Source of the DNA: Gimesia chilikensis
Lineage (GTDB): Bacteria; Planctomycetota; Planctomycetia; Planctomycetales; Planctomycetaceae
DNA: 64,000 bases
Direction: 5' to 3'
Assembly (NCBI RefSeq): GCF_008329715.1
Contig: NZ_VTSR01000012.1
Span: 124,001 to 188,000 of the forward strand
In this document: positions 38,157 through 47,368 of the stretch, piece after piece
Numbering within the stretch: position 1 is the first letter of the stretch
Layout: every line of letters starts with the position of its first letter
Notes under the pieces: generated by a model
The model's database searches: none
Told to the model about the DNA's origin: nothing
What the model saw: only the letters and a program-made list of their open reading frames with translations
Made by a program: the position numbers and the translations under genes

Positions 38157-38642
38157 TTAGAACAGATATCCCTGACCGTGGTCCCGTCGACAGCTGGAGA
38201 GCTGGGCCAGGTGGAAGCCGAAGTGGCTGGTGAGGATCAGCGCGACCGCGTGGCCGACCGTCTGGACCGGAGTGCCATCGAAGAGTTCGATGCCGTGTGG
38301 CTTTTCGAGATCGGCGGGCGATGCCTGGGAGGCGAGCGAACGCAGGGTTTCGTAGGCAGTGAGGACCGCGGCGATCAGCGGGGCGCGTTTGAGTTTTTCG
38401 TCCGGCTGGACTTCATCTGTGGAGCCGGGGCCAAACGCCTGCACCCAGAAGGAGTGTGTCAGTTTACCGCCGAGGAAGGTCTGCCCCATTTCCCCGACGA
38501 TGGCCAGGTGGCCGAGGATCCAGGCGGGGGGATGGCCGTGTCCCTGTCCGGGCATGAAGAGCGTCTCTTCCGGGAGATCGGCCATGATCGTTTCGAATTG
38601 TTTCATCTGCAACTGGTTGAGAGCGATTTCATTTTCGAACAT
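38157..38642 (-). CDS. DinB-like four-helix-bundle protein
   Basis: This 161-residue protein has the DinB / YfiT four-helix-bundle pattern with three metal-ligand-type histidines: one in PAWILGHLA and two in LTSHFGFHLAQL. Such proteins often bind a divalent metal and include thiol-dependent transferases, but many have no known activity. The start at 38642 (MFENEIALNQ) is chosen over 38654. It stands alone; the 320-bp gap to its left holds the tandem operator-like repeats. No enzyme function is claimed. Confidence 0.8.
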   Translation of the reverse strand: MFENEIALNQLQMKQFETIMADLPEETLFMPGQGHGHPPAWILGHLAIVGEMGQTFLGGKLTHSFWVQAFGPGSTDEVQPDEKLKRAPLIAAVLTAYETLRSLASQASPADLEKPHGIELFDGTPVQTVGHAVALILTSHFGFHLAQLSSCRRDHGQGYLF

Positions 38643-38805
38643 GGCGCATTGCACTCCGGGGTTTTTCTGGTGATGGGAACTTCTACACTGATAATACAGT
38701 AGTCGCGGGGGAGTGGGGAGTCAATAATATAGTGCTAACCGATGGAGTGGTCAGTTTAAACTTTTGTGTATCTCATTTATCCCCCGAAAAGGGATCAGTC
38801 AAACG

Positions 38806-39654
38806 ATGAGAAAATCGAATCTGATAGCGTTTGGTTTCTACTGTGAAACAGTCCCACAACTTCGAAGAAAACTTCCGAGTATCAAAGAAGCAGAATTCCT
38901 GGATACAGTTCATCCTCTGAAAGCGAAGATTCTACGTTATCTTGAAGAAGGTGAAATCAATGGGGAAGCATTTGGTTGTAATGTTTATGATCCGTTTACA
39001 AAACCGCCAACGAAGTTAACGACTAACATTCCCATGCTGACTGATGGGGTCTGGATCTGGCCTTCTTTTATTACGTATTTCATCAATCGATATGATTTGT
39101 CTCTTCCGGACAAATTGATTGAACACATGCAGAATAACGACTGGCGTGTTCCGAAAGTGTTTGAAGATTCTCTGGAAGACTCATCTGAAGAATATCAAGA
39201 GGTCATTCGCTCAAAGGAAGAGATTGAAGCAATCCCGGTACCTCGCACTTTCCTCGAATACTTTCCCAGACAATGGAATGAATTTGCTGACCTGTTTGTC
39301 GACTGTTCTTCTTTTGAACACTGCTATGAGATATGTCAATCGTGCGTCTCTCAGATCATTGAACTGTTTCAGCTTGATGCACTGGACGCCCGCGGACGTT
39401 TCTTGCTGTCTGATATGTTGATGAACGAACCTGTGCCACCTAAGTTTGTGGGACCGAATTGTGACAAAGCGAGCCGGGAGCAAATTGCAGAAGCTCGGGA
39501 AACATTATTTATATCCTTGCTCGATTCCGATCAGCAGCTACCTCTGAGCTGGAATACAGAGGAATATATCTGGCTAGAGAGGAAAGAATCGAGTTGGGGT
39601 ATTACAAAAGAATACAGAAAAGAGGCGTACGAGCGTTATAACAAGAACCTCTAA
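38806..39654 (+). CDS. Hypothetical protein, immunity-like
   Basis: I do not recognise a named family. The 282-residue acidic cytoplasmic protein has no signal and no membrane segment. One segment, TDGVWIWPSFITYFINRYDL followed by LPDKLIEHM, is like a phrase seen in immunity proteins of polymorphic toxin systems; this is a weak memory, not a search result. The gene is visibly more AT-rich than its neighbours, which suggests transfer. The ATG at 38806 is chosen because the AAAAGGGA upstream is closer to normal spacing than for the start at 38764. It lies alone between the DinB-like and sialidase-like genes. Confidence 0.6.
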   Translation: MRKSNLIAFGFYCETVPQLRRKLPSIKEAEFLDTVHPLKAKILRYLEEGEINGEAFGCNVYDPFTKPPTKLTTNIPMLTDGVWIWPSFITYFINRYDLSLPDKLIEHMQNNDWRVPKVFEDSLEDSSEEYQEVIRSKEEIEAIPVPRTFLEYFPRQWNEFADLFVDCSSFEHCYEICQSCVSQIIELFQLDALDARGRFLLSDMLMNEPVPPKFVGPNCDKASREQIAEARETLFISLLDSDQQLPLSWNTEEYIWLERKESSWGITKEYRKEAYERYNKNL

Positions 39655-39733
39655 TATCAGGTATCAAATTCAGCTCAGCAGATTCATTCTCTTCCAATGT
39701 TTTTTAGAACCACGAAATTCACGGTAATTTTTA

Positions 39734-40903
39734 TTAATCAGCACAGAGTTCTGCGAGGGGAATCACGGCGAGTTCGGCGCTGTTGAGATTGGCGCGGCGG
39801 CCGCCGTTGTTGGAGTAGCCAACATACAGCTTGCCGTTGTGTTCCAGGGCGCAGGGGTAGGAGAGGCTCAGTCGTTTGGCGGATTCTCCAGGCTGATCGG
39901 GGTGCAGGGACCGCCGGATGACATAGAGTTTCGAGAAGACGTTTTCACCCGGACGGGAGACGGCGATGGTCAGGGGGGACCGCCGACCGCCGATGCCTTG
40001 GGCACTGTTGCTGACCAGGTAGCGTTGCCCGTTACTGAGGACGCCGGTGGCCGGTTTGGAGGGGGCCATCGACAGATTGCTGACGCGGGAGGGGCTCCAG
40101 GTTTGGCCCTGATCTTCACTGATCGCGAGCAGGGCCTGGGTGCCACCGCCGTAGCGGGCGAGATTGAACACACGCTGGCCGTCGATCCAGAGCGCACATT
40201 CGCCCCACATGCGGGTGATGTTTTTCGCAGCGGGGATCTGCACGTAGTCCCATTTCGTGAGGTCGTCACCGTGACTGATGGCGACAGCGGCGGGGAAGAG
40301 GCGATCCCCTGCGTAAGGACCGCCGGTGAGGCCGGGCATGATCCAGTTGCCGTTCTGCAGGCGGACCGGTTGATTCATGGGCCAGAAACCGTTCTCGATG
40401 ATAGTGCCGTGCTTTTTCCAGGTGCCGGTTTTTTCATCGAGCGAATAGGCGCGGGTGTGAATCTTCTGCATGTGGTTATAGTAGGCTCCCTGGAAGGCCC
40501 AGAGCTGTCCCTGGTGTGAGTGTAAGACGCCGTGACTGACGGCGAGGTTCTCTTCGTCGCCGGCGTCGATCAGCTGGAGGTCACTCCAGGTCTTGCCGTC
40601 GTCGCTGCTGACGCGATACTGGGCTTCCTCGCCGACAGTGTTTTCTTTCCCTTTATTGTGTCCGAAGGAGGCATAGAGTTTTCCCTTGTGCCAGCAGAGT
40701 CCGACGCCGTGCAGAAAGGTGTAGCCGTCGCGGGGCTGGTCCCATTTCTTGATGACTTCAAAGCGGACGTTCTTGAGTTTCGGAATATCCGCGGCGGCGG
40801 GCAGGGGCCGGCTGTCGTCCCAGAGCGGGTAAAGGGCAGGATCGTTCGCGTGGAGCGGTGCCAGAGCAAGGAGTGTCGCCACAACCAGGGTGAGCAGCTT
40901 CAT
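39734..40903 (-). CDS. Secreted sialidase-like (BNR/Asp-box) protein
   Basis: This 389-residue secreted protein has a signal peptide (LLTLVVATLLALAPLHA) and a six-bladed beta-propeller pattern. Two Asp-boxes are clear: SSDDGKTWSD and SEDQGQTWSP, with SLSYPCALEHNGKLYVGYSN near the end. This suggests an exo-alpha-sialidase or a related glycoside hydrolase; key arginines of a true sialidase cannot be confirmed by eye. AAGG 8 bp upstream supports the ATG. It may act on acidic sugars in the periplasm or outside, in line with the nearby SSS transporter, sulfatase and esterases. Confidence 0.82.
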   Translation of the reverse strand: MKLLTLVVATLLALAPLHANDPALYPLWDDSRPLPAAADIPKLKNVRFEVIKKWDQPRDGYTFLHGVGLCWHKGKLYASFGHNKGKENTVGEEAQYRVSSDDGKTWSDLQLIDAGDEENLAVSHGVLHSHQGQLWAFQGAYYNHMQKIHTRAYSLDEKTGTWKKHGTIIENGFWPMNQPVRLQNGNWIMPGLTGGPYAGDRLFPAAVAISHGDDLTKWDYVQIPAAKNITRMWGECALWIDGQRVFNLARYGGGTQALLAISEDQGQTWSPSRVSNLSMAPSKPATGVLSNGQRYLVSNSAQGIGGRRSPLTIAVSRPGENVFSKLYVIRRSLHPDQPGESAKRLSLSYPCALEHNGKLYVGYSNNGGRRANLNSAELAVIPLAELCAD

Positions 40904-41194
40904 GTGGTGTGCCTTGTGTGTGAGTTTGAATGCTGAAGCGTCATGTGATGTTTATAACGTAGTCGGGAAGAGGGGGAGAGTCAAACCCGGGAGATTGCGG
41001 TGGTCTGCTGCACTGGTGGAATCGGTTTTTGACTGATCTGAAAAAAAACGGAATTTCGTTGCACAGTCGGGAGTCCGTTATCGCCAAGTCCTGTGGAGCT
41101 TGCAGCGGGAGGTACCTGTTGCTGTCTGGAGGAAGTCTGTTTCGAAGAGAGTGTCTTTGCGGATGCTGTCACAACTTTGAGGAGATACGATATA

Positions 41195-43045
41195 ATGCTG
41201 CTTTCAGGACTACAGAATTGGAAGAAACGAATGCGAACCAGCCTCCCTTCCGGCTGGGGCAGTTCCCGCAGGGTCGGAAAACGGAGCCACAGGCAGGGGA
41301 GTTGTATGGCGTGTGTTGCGGGGGCGGAAGTGCTGGAATCGCGGACCATGCTGACGTCGTATATTGTTGACTCTCCTTTAGATACGGTTGATGCCAACGA
41401 TGGGCAGACCACGCTGCGGGAGGCGATTACACAGGCGAATGCCACTGCAGGTCACGATACGATTACTTTTCAGATCAGTGGAACCGGTCCGCAGACGATT
41501 GTGCTGGCGGGTATGTTGCCTACGGTGAACGATACGCTGACCATCGATGGCAGTTCGCAGCCCGGGATTACGATCGATGCTACCGGCGTCGCGGGGAACG
41601 TGTTGAGGCTGGGTAGTAATGCAGACGGCAGTACGCTGCAGCAGTTCGCAATCAGCAATGCCCAGGACATGGCCGTGCATCTGGTGGGGGTGTCGAATGC
41701 CACGATTGACGGTCTGGATCTGTCTTATGCGGGAAGCAGTGCGACTGGCGTGGGGCTGAGACTGAGTTCTTCAGATAATAATGTAATACGGAACGTGATT
41801 GCCACCGATCGCGCGAACGGTATCTTGCTGGCCCATTCGAGTGAGAACCTCGTTGAACAGAATGATGTCCGCGGTGCCAGCGCAAGCGGGATCGGCCTGA
41901 TCGGCGGAGCGAATGCTAACCTGATTCAGCATAATGATGCTTCGGGATCCTGGGGTGGCATCAATGCGTTTGTGTCTGGCGGACTGGGCAATCAATTCCT
42001 GAACAATGATCTGTCCGACGCGGGAAGCTGGGGGCTGACGGTGCGGTATGACAGTCAGTTCGTCTCTGTAGGGAATGATTTTACGAACTGCGCCAATGGT
42101 GTCTGGCTGGGGTTTGTGGACGGCATGACGCTTTCGTCCTCAGCCGGGTTTGAGCTGGATGTCTCAACCGTGGCGGGCCTGGGCCTGTCCCTGAATGGAG
42201 TGACAAACTCGACGCTCGACGGTCTGGATTTGTCTTATGCGGGGAGCGGTGCCAGTGGAAACGGTCTGAGGTTAGGCGGTTCCGATTCTAATACGCTGAG
42301 TAACCTGACAGTGAGCGGCCGTAATAACGGGATTGTGTTATCCAATTCGGATGAGACTTTGATTTCCTGTTCCAGCCTGAGCGGAAATGGTGTCGGTCTG
42401 TGGGTTAACGGGAGTTCGGTCGATACGACGATTCTGGAAAGTCAGATCGAGGGGAACGGAACCGGGGTGCTCAACCTGGGAGGGAACCTGGTCATGGCGG
42501 AGCAGAACTACTGGGGGGCTGCAGACGGTCCGGGGACCCTGGGCGGGAGTGGCGATACCTATTCTGGCAATGTGGACGCCGACCCGTTCCTGACGAGTCT
42601 GCCCGACTGCCTGGTGGATGTGCAGACGGTTGAGATCGACGTGAAGCCGGACAGTGAGATCGACACAGTCAACCTGGCCTCCAAAGGGGTTCTACCGGTT
42701 GTGATTTCTTCAACAGCGGACTTTGATGCTTCACTGGTGGATGTCGGCAGCGTGACTTTTGCAGGCGCGGTGGTAGATCACAGCTCCCTGGAAGATGTGG
42801 ACGGCGATGGTGACCTGGATCTGGTGCTGCATTTCCGGGTCCAGGAGATGGTGGATCTGGAAGCAGACTACCTGGAGGCGTTAGAAGCAGACCTCGCCGA
42901 TAACGGCGTGGTGGATGACAATCATCAAAGTGTGGATGTGACGCTGTCAGGCATGACTGTTGAGGGTCAGCTGATTGAGGGTGTCGATACCATCGACGCG
43001 TTTTTCGCGGGCAAGGCATATCGGGAGGCATTGAACAGCATCTGA
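41195..43045 (+). CDS. LEPR-XLL-type secreted right-handed beta-helix protein
   Basis: This 616-residue surface protein carries near its N-terminus a motif VLESRTML (residues ~46-53), which resembles the LEPR-XLL sorting motif of planctomycete surface proteins. It then shows a polymorphic-repeat start (PLDTVDANDGQTTLREAI) and a parallel beta-helix with repeats such as NGLRLGGSDSNTLSNL. A ~60-residue block is duplicated with a 170-residue offset (beginning at codons 41690 and 42200). The C-terminus ends with an acidic DxDxDxD calcium-binding or dockerin-like segment (EDVDGDGDLDL). The ATG at 41195 has TTGAGGAG 10 bp upstream. A strong intrinsic terminator follows the stop. It probably binds or cleaves polysaccharide at the cell surface. 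Confidence 0.82.
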   Translation: MLLSGLQNWKKRMRTSLPSGWGSSRRVGKRSHRQGSCMACVAGAEVLESRTMLTSYIVDSPLDTVDANDGQTTLREAITQANATAGHDTITFQISGTGPQTIVLAGMLPTVNDTLTIDGSSQPGITIDATGVAGNVLRLGSNADGSTLQQFAISNAQDMAVHLVGVSNATIDGLDLSYAGSSATGVGLRLSSSDNNVIRNVIATDRANGILLAHSSENLVEQNDVRGASASGIGLIGGANANLIQHNDASGSWGGINAFVSGGLGNQFLNNDLSDAGSWGLTVRYDSQFVSVGNDFTNCANGVWLGFVDGMTLSSSAGFELDVSTVAGLGLSLNGVTNSTLDGLDLSYAGSGASGNGLRLGGSDSNTLSNLTVSGRNNGIVLSNSDETLISCSSLSGNGVGLWVNGSSVDTTILESQIEGNGTGVLNLGGNLVMAEQNYWGAADGPGTLGGSGDTYSGNVDADPFLTSLPDCLVDVQTVEIDVKPDSEIDTVNLASKGVLPVVISSTADFDASLVDVGSVTFAGAVVDHSSLEDVDGDGDLDLVLHFRVQEMVDLEADYLEALEADLADNGVVDDNHQSVDVTLSGMTVEGQLIEGVDTIDAFFAGKAYREALNSI

Positions 43046-43106
43046 AAAGACGGTATTGCAAAGCCAAAAATAGTTTTTGAACGTTAGCGCGATGAAATCC
43101 AACAGG

Positions 43107-43140
43107 GGCAGGTATCTGTGAGAGATACCTGCCTTTTATT
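43107..43140 (+). terminator. Intrinsic terminator after the LEPR-XLL gene
   Basis: GGCAGGTATCT (43107-43117) pairs perfectly with AGATACCTGCC (43123-43133) across a 5-base loop, followed by TTTTATT. The 11-bp stem and T-tract make a textbook rho-independent terminator 60 bp after the stop codon. Confidence 0.85.
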
Positions 43141-43235
43141 ATACCACAGATGACAAACCAGGTACGCGAATAGAAGTCTGCTGATCTGATGTCTCAGTTG
43201 TTAGAATGAGATCTGTGTGCTGCTATTTCTACTAC

Positions 43236-43262
43236 CACGAAAGGCACGAAATACACGAAAAT
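43236..43262. repeat. Three tandem CACGAAA 9-mers
   Basis: CACGAAAGG, CACGAAATA and CACGAAAAT stand head to tail. A shorter related phrase (ACCACGAAATTCACGG) occurs at ~39710. It lies in the 330-bp gap between the terminator and a small ORF, which otherwise holds nothing recognisable. Confidence 0.5.
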
Positions 43263-43375
43263 GGATCGATGTTTGGACGGCTATTTTACGACGGAAAACG
43301 GTTCTTCCGGTAATTAAAACGGATCCTGAGATGGTTCTGCTGTGTCATAGAGAGGTGGGGGAGACTGAGATCACG

Positions 43376-43624
43376 ATGGCATTATTCACATTCACTCTAG
43401 ATCAGAGTAACTGTGATCAGGAGAAGCTGCATGGAATCACTTTTACGGTGAGAACGATGGATTATCCGGAATTTATTCCTGATTTAGAGAGGCTGTTTCA
43501 GTGGGCGTTGCCTGAAGTCGAAGCTGTTGTTGACGGTCGACAGGGGCGGAGAGACTTAAGAGAGGAAGGTGTTCATCTTCGCGTTATTTCGGCTGCAGGA
43601 GAAGTTCTTGTTGATTCGCTGTAA
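43376..43624 (+). CDS. Small hypothetical protein
   Basis: This 82-residue protein of unknown function has strand-rich and acidic-helix composition with DYPEFIPDLERLFQWAL as the clearest helix. There is no signal peptide. The start is uncertain: an in-frame ATG at 43331 is also possible and the ORF extends further upstream without looking coding. It precedes another small gene on the same strand by 45 bp. Compact size and AT content resemble small accessory genes. It is real by composition but unsupported by family knowledge. Confidence 0.5.
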   Translation: MALFTFTLDQSNCDQEKLHGITFTVRTMDYPEFIPDLERLFQWALPEVEAVVDGRQGRRDLREEGVHLRVISAAGEVLVDSL

Positions 43625-43669
43625 GACAGCCACAGTCGATGACCGAACATTAGCATAGAAAAGACCAAA

Positions 43670-43870
43670 ATGAATGACGACGCAAGAAACAAATCGAAAC
43701 TAAGTCAGGAACCGGAACTGGCAGAGAAGTGGTCCGTCTGGCGGCAGGGGGATGATGGGAACCGGTTTGTGATGGCTGAGGGGCTCAGTGAAGCGGCGGC
43801 GCGGCAGATGGTGGCGGAGTTTGAAGCGCGGGGGCATAAGCAGCTGTACCAGGCGAGTCGGATGCGGTAG
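43670..43870 (+). CDS. Small hypothetical protein
   Basis: This 66-residue protein of unknown function is charged at the N-terminus and has the central WSVWRQGDDGNRFVMAEG and the helix EAAARQMVAEFEARG. The pattern of strand, glycine turn, and helix resembles small domains that appear in planctomycete proteins, but I cannot name it. It starts 45 bp after the previous small gene. No ribosome-binding site is clear. Confidence 0.55.
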   Translation: MNDDARNKSKLSQEPELAEKWSVWRQGDDGNRFVMAEGLSEAAARQMVAEFEARGHKQLYQASRMR

Positions 43871-44082
43871 AGCTCTTCCGGCGGTTCGTGGGCTGCTGTT
43901 TGCTGATGTTAAATCTTTCTGAGGCAGACATACTCTTTTTTGTCACTTCGCGTGATCCGTTTTTGTAGGGTCTGCGTTGGGCTGTTATACTGCAGAGTGT
44001 CGTTTCCAGGTTCCGGTTTCTCTCTCTTCGCTTTCCCGGCGAGACTCGAACGCTGGTTACATCCGTTTTTTCATTCCTGTCT

Positions 44083-46089
44083 GTGGGCTGCTGCGTGTCG
44101 ATCAAGGTTTCACAATCGAACGAGCGAATCCGAATTACCGATTTTTCGCCTCTCGCGCTGCTGGTGTCGCTGGCTGTGATCGGTTTCATGGGGGCGATGT
44201 TTTTCCAACTGAGCGACGACTGGCTGCTGCCCGCGGATTTCATTAAAAAATCCAGTAGGGACCTGGTCGACTGGTCGCCTTACCAGGATACGGTACTCTT
44301 TTTCGCTGCGATGAGTCTGCTGGCGTACGCGTTCGCCTGGGTGGGAACTTACACGAGCGTGGTATTCGATTTGTCAGACGGCGAGGTGCAGTGGAAACGG
44401 ATGTCGGTGCTCGGCAGAAAGTCACTCACGTTTCCGTTGTCGTCGGTGACGGATCTGTTCGTGGAAAGTGGTCAGGCCCTGGGGGCCCGTTCCCGCGATC
44501 GCTATCACTGTAAAGTGCTGCTCTGTGTAGAGGGACAGTTTCTGGATCTCTCGAAAGGAGAGTCGCGGGTCGATGCGAAAGAGCTGGCTCACTATCGGGA
44601 ACTGATCCAGGAGGCCCGGGCGGCAATCTGGCCGGAGGGGAAGCCGCCGACGGAGGGGAGGGCATTATCGCCGACGGATGATCCGCAACAGGTGCTGCCA
44701 CGTGCGGGGCTGTCTGAAACGTCCCCCGGGGTTTACCGTTTGAGCCGGTTTCATGCCGTGGTACTTGTGGCCGTGGCGACGCTGTTGTTTCTGCTGTATC
44801 AACTGTTGTGTGATGTGCCCGCGTATTGGGGGACTTTTCAACAGGGGGTGGGTGAGTTCCATGTGCTGCAGATCGTCCTCGCGTTTCTGGCACTGACCAT
44901 TGTTCCGGTCTGCCTGGCGGGAGGTGTGTTTCTGTTCGCGATGATCGGTCTGTGGGATCGGATTGTCATTGATACACGGCGGCGGGAAGTTAGTACGGGG
45001 CACATGGGCTTCTTCAGCTGGTCGCGGCGGCGGTATGAGTTTGACGAGATTGTCGAAGTGCGTGTGCAGGAGCATGCGGATGACGCTGATGCCCGCTTTG
45101 GTGTGCTGGGGAGTTACTGGCAGGTGGTACTGGTGACTCAAGATGCGGAGACGATTCCCGTTAATGACAGTGCTTATGGAGTTGAGCACCAGGTTGCCTG
45201 CGGCTGGCTGGCTGCGGCACTGATATCTTTGCTGGAGGTGCAGACCGATTCGAGCACTGCACCATTGGTCGAGCAGACAAAGTCCCGTGGCAGGCTGGTG
45301 AAACGGCCCGTGCGGATGACGTTCAGTATTATACTGGCGCTGTTTGCGGGGATGACGGCGATTGCCTTTTTGAGCCATGATGCCAGCGAGGGTCCACAAA
45401 CCGCGGCTGCGGAAGAGAAGAGTGGGCTGCCCCCCCTGGATGCAGAGACGCTGGCTCATCCGCCGGAGGTGAGTGTGAAACCGGCGACCTTCGACTTTGG
45501 GACCGTGAACCTGTTCTCGACGATTCATCCACAATTTGAGCTGACTAACCGGGGGGAGGGGCCGCTCAAGCTGGGCAAGCTGACGGCATCGCGAAATGAA
45601 ATTTACCCGGAGCTGGAAAAGCAGGTGCTGCAGCCGGGCGAATCGACGGTGCTGGAGTTTGAATACAAGCTGGGTTCGCAGCGAGGCCCGCATGCATATA
45701 CGGTAACCGTCGAGACGAACGATCCACAGCGTCGAGAGTTGCAGCTGCAGGTGACCGGTGAGGCGGTGCCTCTGATTGCGACCGATCCGCATCCGCTGTT
45801 GATTCCCAAAACCGAGGGAGATACGGCGGTAGGTACTGTTATGGTGACGACCAGGAAAGACGCGCCGTTTCAGATTGTAGGATCGGAAACGAGCGGCAAG
45901 CATGTATCTGTGAAAATCGAACCGGTCGAAGAGGGGCGGCAGTACAAGGTGACTGTGACCGTTCAGAAAGACGCGGATATTCAGCAGGGGAAACGGAGCC
46001 GGTTTTCCGAATGGGTGCACCTGCAAACCGACGACAAGGGGAAATATGGACAGTTGGCGTTTGCGGTGAAGGGGGAGTTTGCCCGCTGA
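44083..46089 (+). CDS. Multi-pass membrane protein with C-terminal DUF1573-like domain
   Basis: This 668-residue protein has five to six hydrophobic segments (near 25-40, 70-90, 225-245, 265-290 and 405-425). Two similar cytoplasmic PH-like stretches follow helix pairs (VVFDLSDGEVQWKRMSVLGRK and IVIDTRRREVSTGHMGFFSW), suggesting a duplicated module. The periplasmic C-terminus contains a DUF1573/ASH-like Ig fold (VKPATFDFGTVNLFSTIHPQ) and a second domain of the same kind. The start is a GTG at 44083 with no clear ribosome-binding site; another GTG at 44095 is possible. Its role is unknown; ASH-type folds commonly bind other envelope proteins. A receiver-only gene lies convergent 11 bp away. 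Confidence 0.7.
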   Translation: MGCCVSIKVSQSNERIRITDFSPLALLVSLAVIGFMGAMFFQLSDDWLLPADFIKKSSRDLVDWSPYQDTVLFFAAMSLLAYAFAWVGTYTSVVFDLSDGEVQWKRMSVLGRKSLTFPLSSVTDLFVESGQALGARSRDRYHCKVLLCVEGQFLDLSKGESRVDAKELAHYRELIQEARAAIWPEGKPPTEGRALSPTDDPQQVLPRAGLSETSPGVYRLSRFHAVVLVAVATLLFLLYQLLCDVPAYWGTFQQGVGEFHVLQIVLAFLALTIVPVCLAGGVFLFAMIGLWDRIVIDTRRREVSTGHMGFFSWSRRRYEFDEIVEVRVQEHADDADARFGVLGSYWQVVLVTQDAETIPVNDSAYGVEHQVACGWLAAALISLLEVQTDSSTAPLVEQTKSRGRLVKRPVRMTFSIILALFAGMTAIAFLSHDASEGPQTAAAEEKSGLPPLDAETLAHPPEVSVKPATFDFGTVNLFSTIHPQFELTNRGEGPLKLGKLTASRNEIYPELEKQVLQPGESTVLEFEYKLGSQRGPHAYTVTVETNDPQRRELQLQVTGEAVPLIATDPHPLLIPKTEGDTAVGTVMVTTRKDAPFQIVGSETSGKHVSVKIEPVEEGRQYKVTVTVQKDADIQQGKRSRFSEWVHLQTDDKGKYGQLAFAVKGEFAR

Positions 46090-46100
46090 GGTTGTGTCGC

Positions 46101-46517
46101 TTATTTACAGGTGCGCTGTTGGGAATCATTTTCGATGGCGGTGATCACGGCTTCCCACAGTGATTGTACCGGGTACGGTTTCTCCAGGATTGCGAACGCG
46201 CCTTCTTCGACGGCGCAGCCTGTGGTCTCCCGGTCCAGGGAGCCTGAGACCAGAATTGCGGGCAGGCGGTAGCCGGCGGACTTCATCTGTTTCAACAGAT
46301 CCAGCCCGTCACAGCCGGTCAGCTGGAGATCGGTGAGCAGGCAGCCACAGGAATCGGCGGCGGTGCTGCGGAGGAACTCTTCGGCGCAGCAAAACGCTTC
46401 TGCACTCAATCCGCAGCTCTGCATCAGGATGACGTAGGAGTCCCTGACGTTGTCGTTATCATCCACGATATAGACGCGTGGGTGGTAGTACTCTGGTAGA
46501 TTCTGCAGTCGTTTCAT
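46101..46517 (-). CDS. Receiver-only response regulator (FixJ-type)
   Basis: This 138-residue single receiver domain has an acidic pair in IVDDNDNVRDSY, the phospho-acceptor Asp63 in LLTDLQLTGCDGL, a Ser/Thr position in LVSGS and Lys113 in LEKPYPVQSL, which match the FixJ/NarL-type receiver. The output domain is missing, so it must act through a partner. It is convergent with the DUF1573-like gene (11 bp between stops). No histidine kinase is adjacent; the hybrid kinase at 52503-54413 is the nearest candidate. Confidence 0.9.
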   Translation of the reverse strand: MKRLQNLPEYYHPRVYIVDDNDNVRDSYVILMQSCGLSAEAFCCAEEFLRSTAADSCGCLLTDLQLTGCDGLDLLKQMKSAGYRLPAILVSGSLDRETTGCAVEEGAFAILEKPYPVQSLWEAVITAIENDSQQRTCK

Positions 46518-46800
46518 CAGTGACTTTTATTACGTTAAACAGTCCAACCTGTCAGGGGCGATTTATAGTCTTTTCAGGCCAGACGTGTAAACTGATGTTT
46601 TGGTCCGATATAACTGAACTTATGACTGCGTTAGTGTTTATGTATATCGATGTCCGACCACTGATCTTTTGCGGACAGCTGCCGTCGATTCAGCTCTCCT
46701 GACTGGCGCCGATGTGGATAATGGGTCGAGTAGGGAACCATTTTCTTGTTCGATTCGAGTGACGTTCTTTTTTTTGAACGCAACACTGACCGTTTCCGGC

Positions 46801-46926
46801 TCGCTGTGCTCGGATCGAATTGTTTGCGGGCCTACCCGGTGGATTGTGAGTTTTCTCAGAGGCCAGGGAAAACGTGTGAGTGGTTTGTGACCTGCCAGGC
46901 GGGCGACCACATGGGGTCGCCCCTAC
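46801..46926. repeat. Intergenic repeat, copy B
   Basis: This is the second copy of the 126-bp element of 33421-33546. Both ends are conserved (TCGCTG.GCTCGG...CGAATT at the left; GCCAGGCGGGCGACCACA...TCGCCCCTAC at the right), while the middle and the internal hairpin have decayed. It lies in a 1186-bp gene-poor gap (46518-47703). Confidence 0.75.
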
Positions 46927-47368
46927 GACGGGATTTTTCTCATTTGAATGTTTGTCATGTGGAAGCATTTTGTAGAACGGCGTGAGGGGGTCAAGAGGGA
47001 ATGTGCTGTGCTTTCGCTTTGAAAGATGGTGAGTTGATGTTGAATTTGCTCCGAAATGCTCTGAGTGTGCTGCGAAATGATTTGAAATGTTACGGAACAT
47101 TCAGAACCGGTTCCGGATGTTCCGGTGAAAAGGTGGAAAATTCGACGTCGATTCAGGTGCTGCTGTGTCACTGGTTCGCGGTGTTCCAGTGCACGCATCG
47201 TCCGCCTCGCGCGCGAAGCACAATTGCAATACTTTATGCTTTGCGAACCGTCGATCAAGTTCAATCTTTTCAGTTTGATCAGGTGAAAAAGTTTCCCTGG
47301 TCGGATGCAGGAGGAGAAAGATTTGTGGAAGGGAGGAGTGGCGTGATGAGGCTCTGTTGGCGGCGCAT

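Noticed and set aside
44665-46026. 453-codon open frame antisense to the membrane/DUF1573 gene
   Set aside because: The plus-strand protein has consistent membrane and domain patterns, and this frame is histidine- and arginine-rich shadow sequence.
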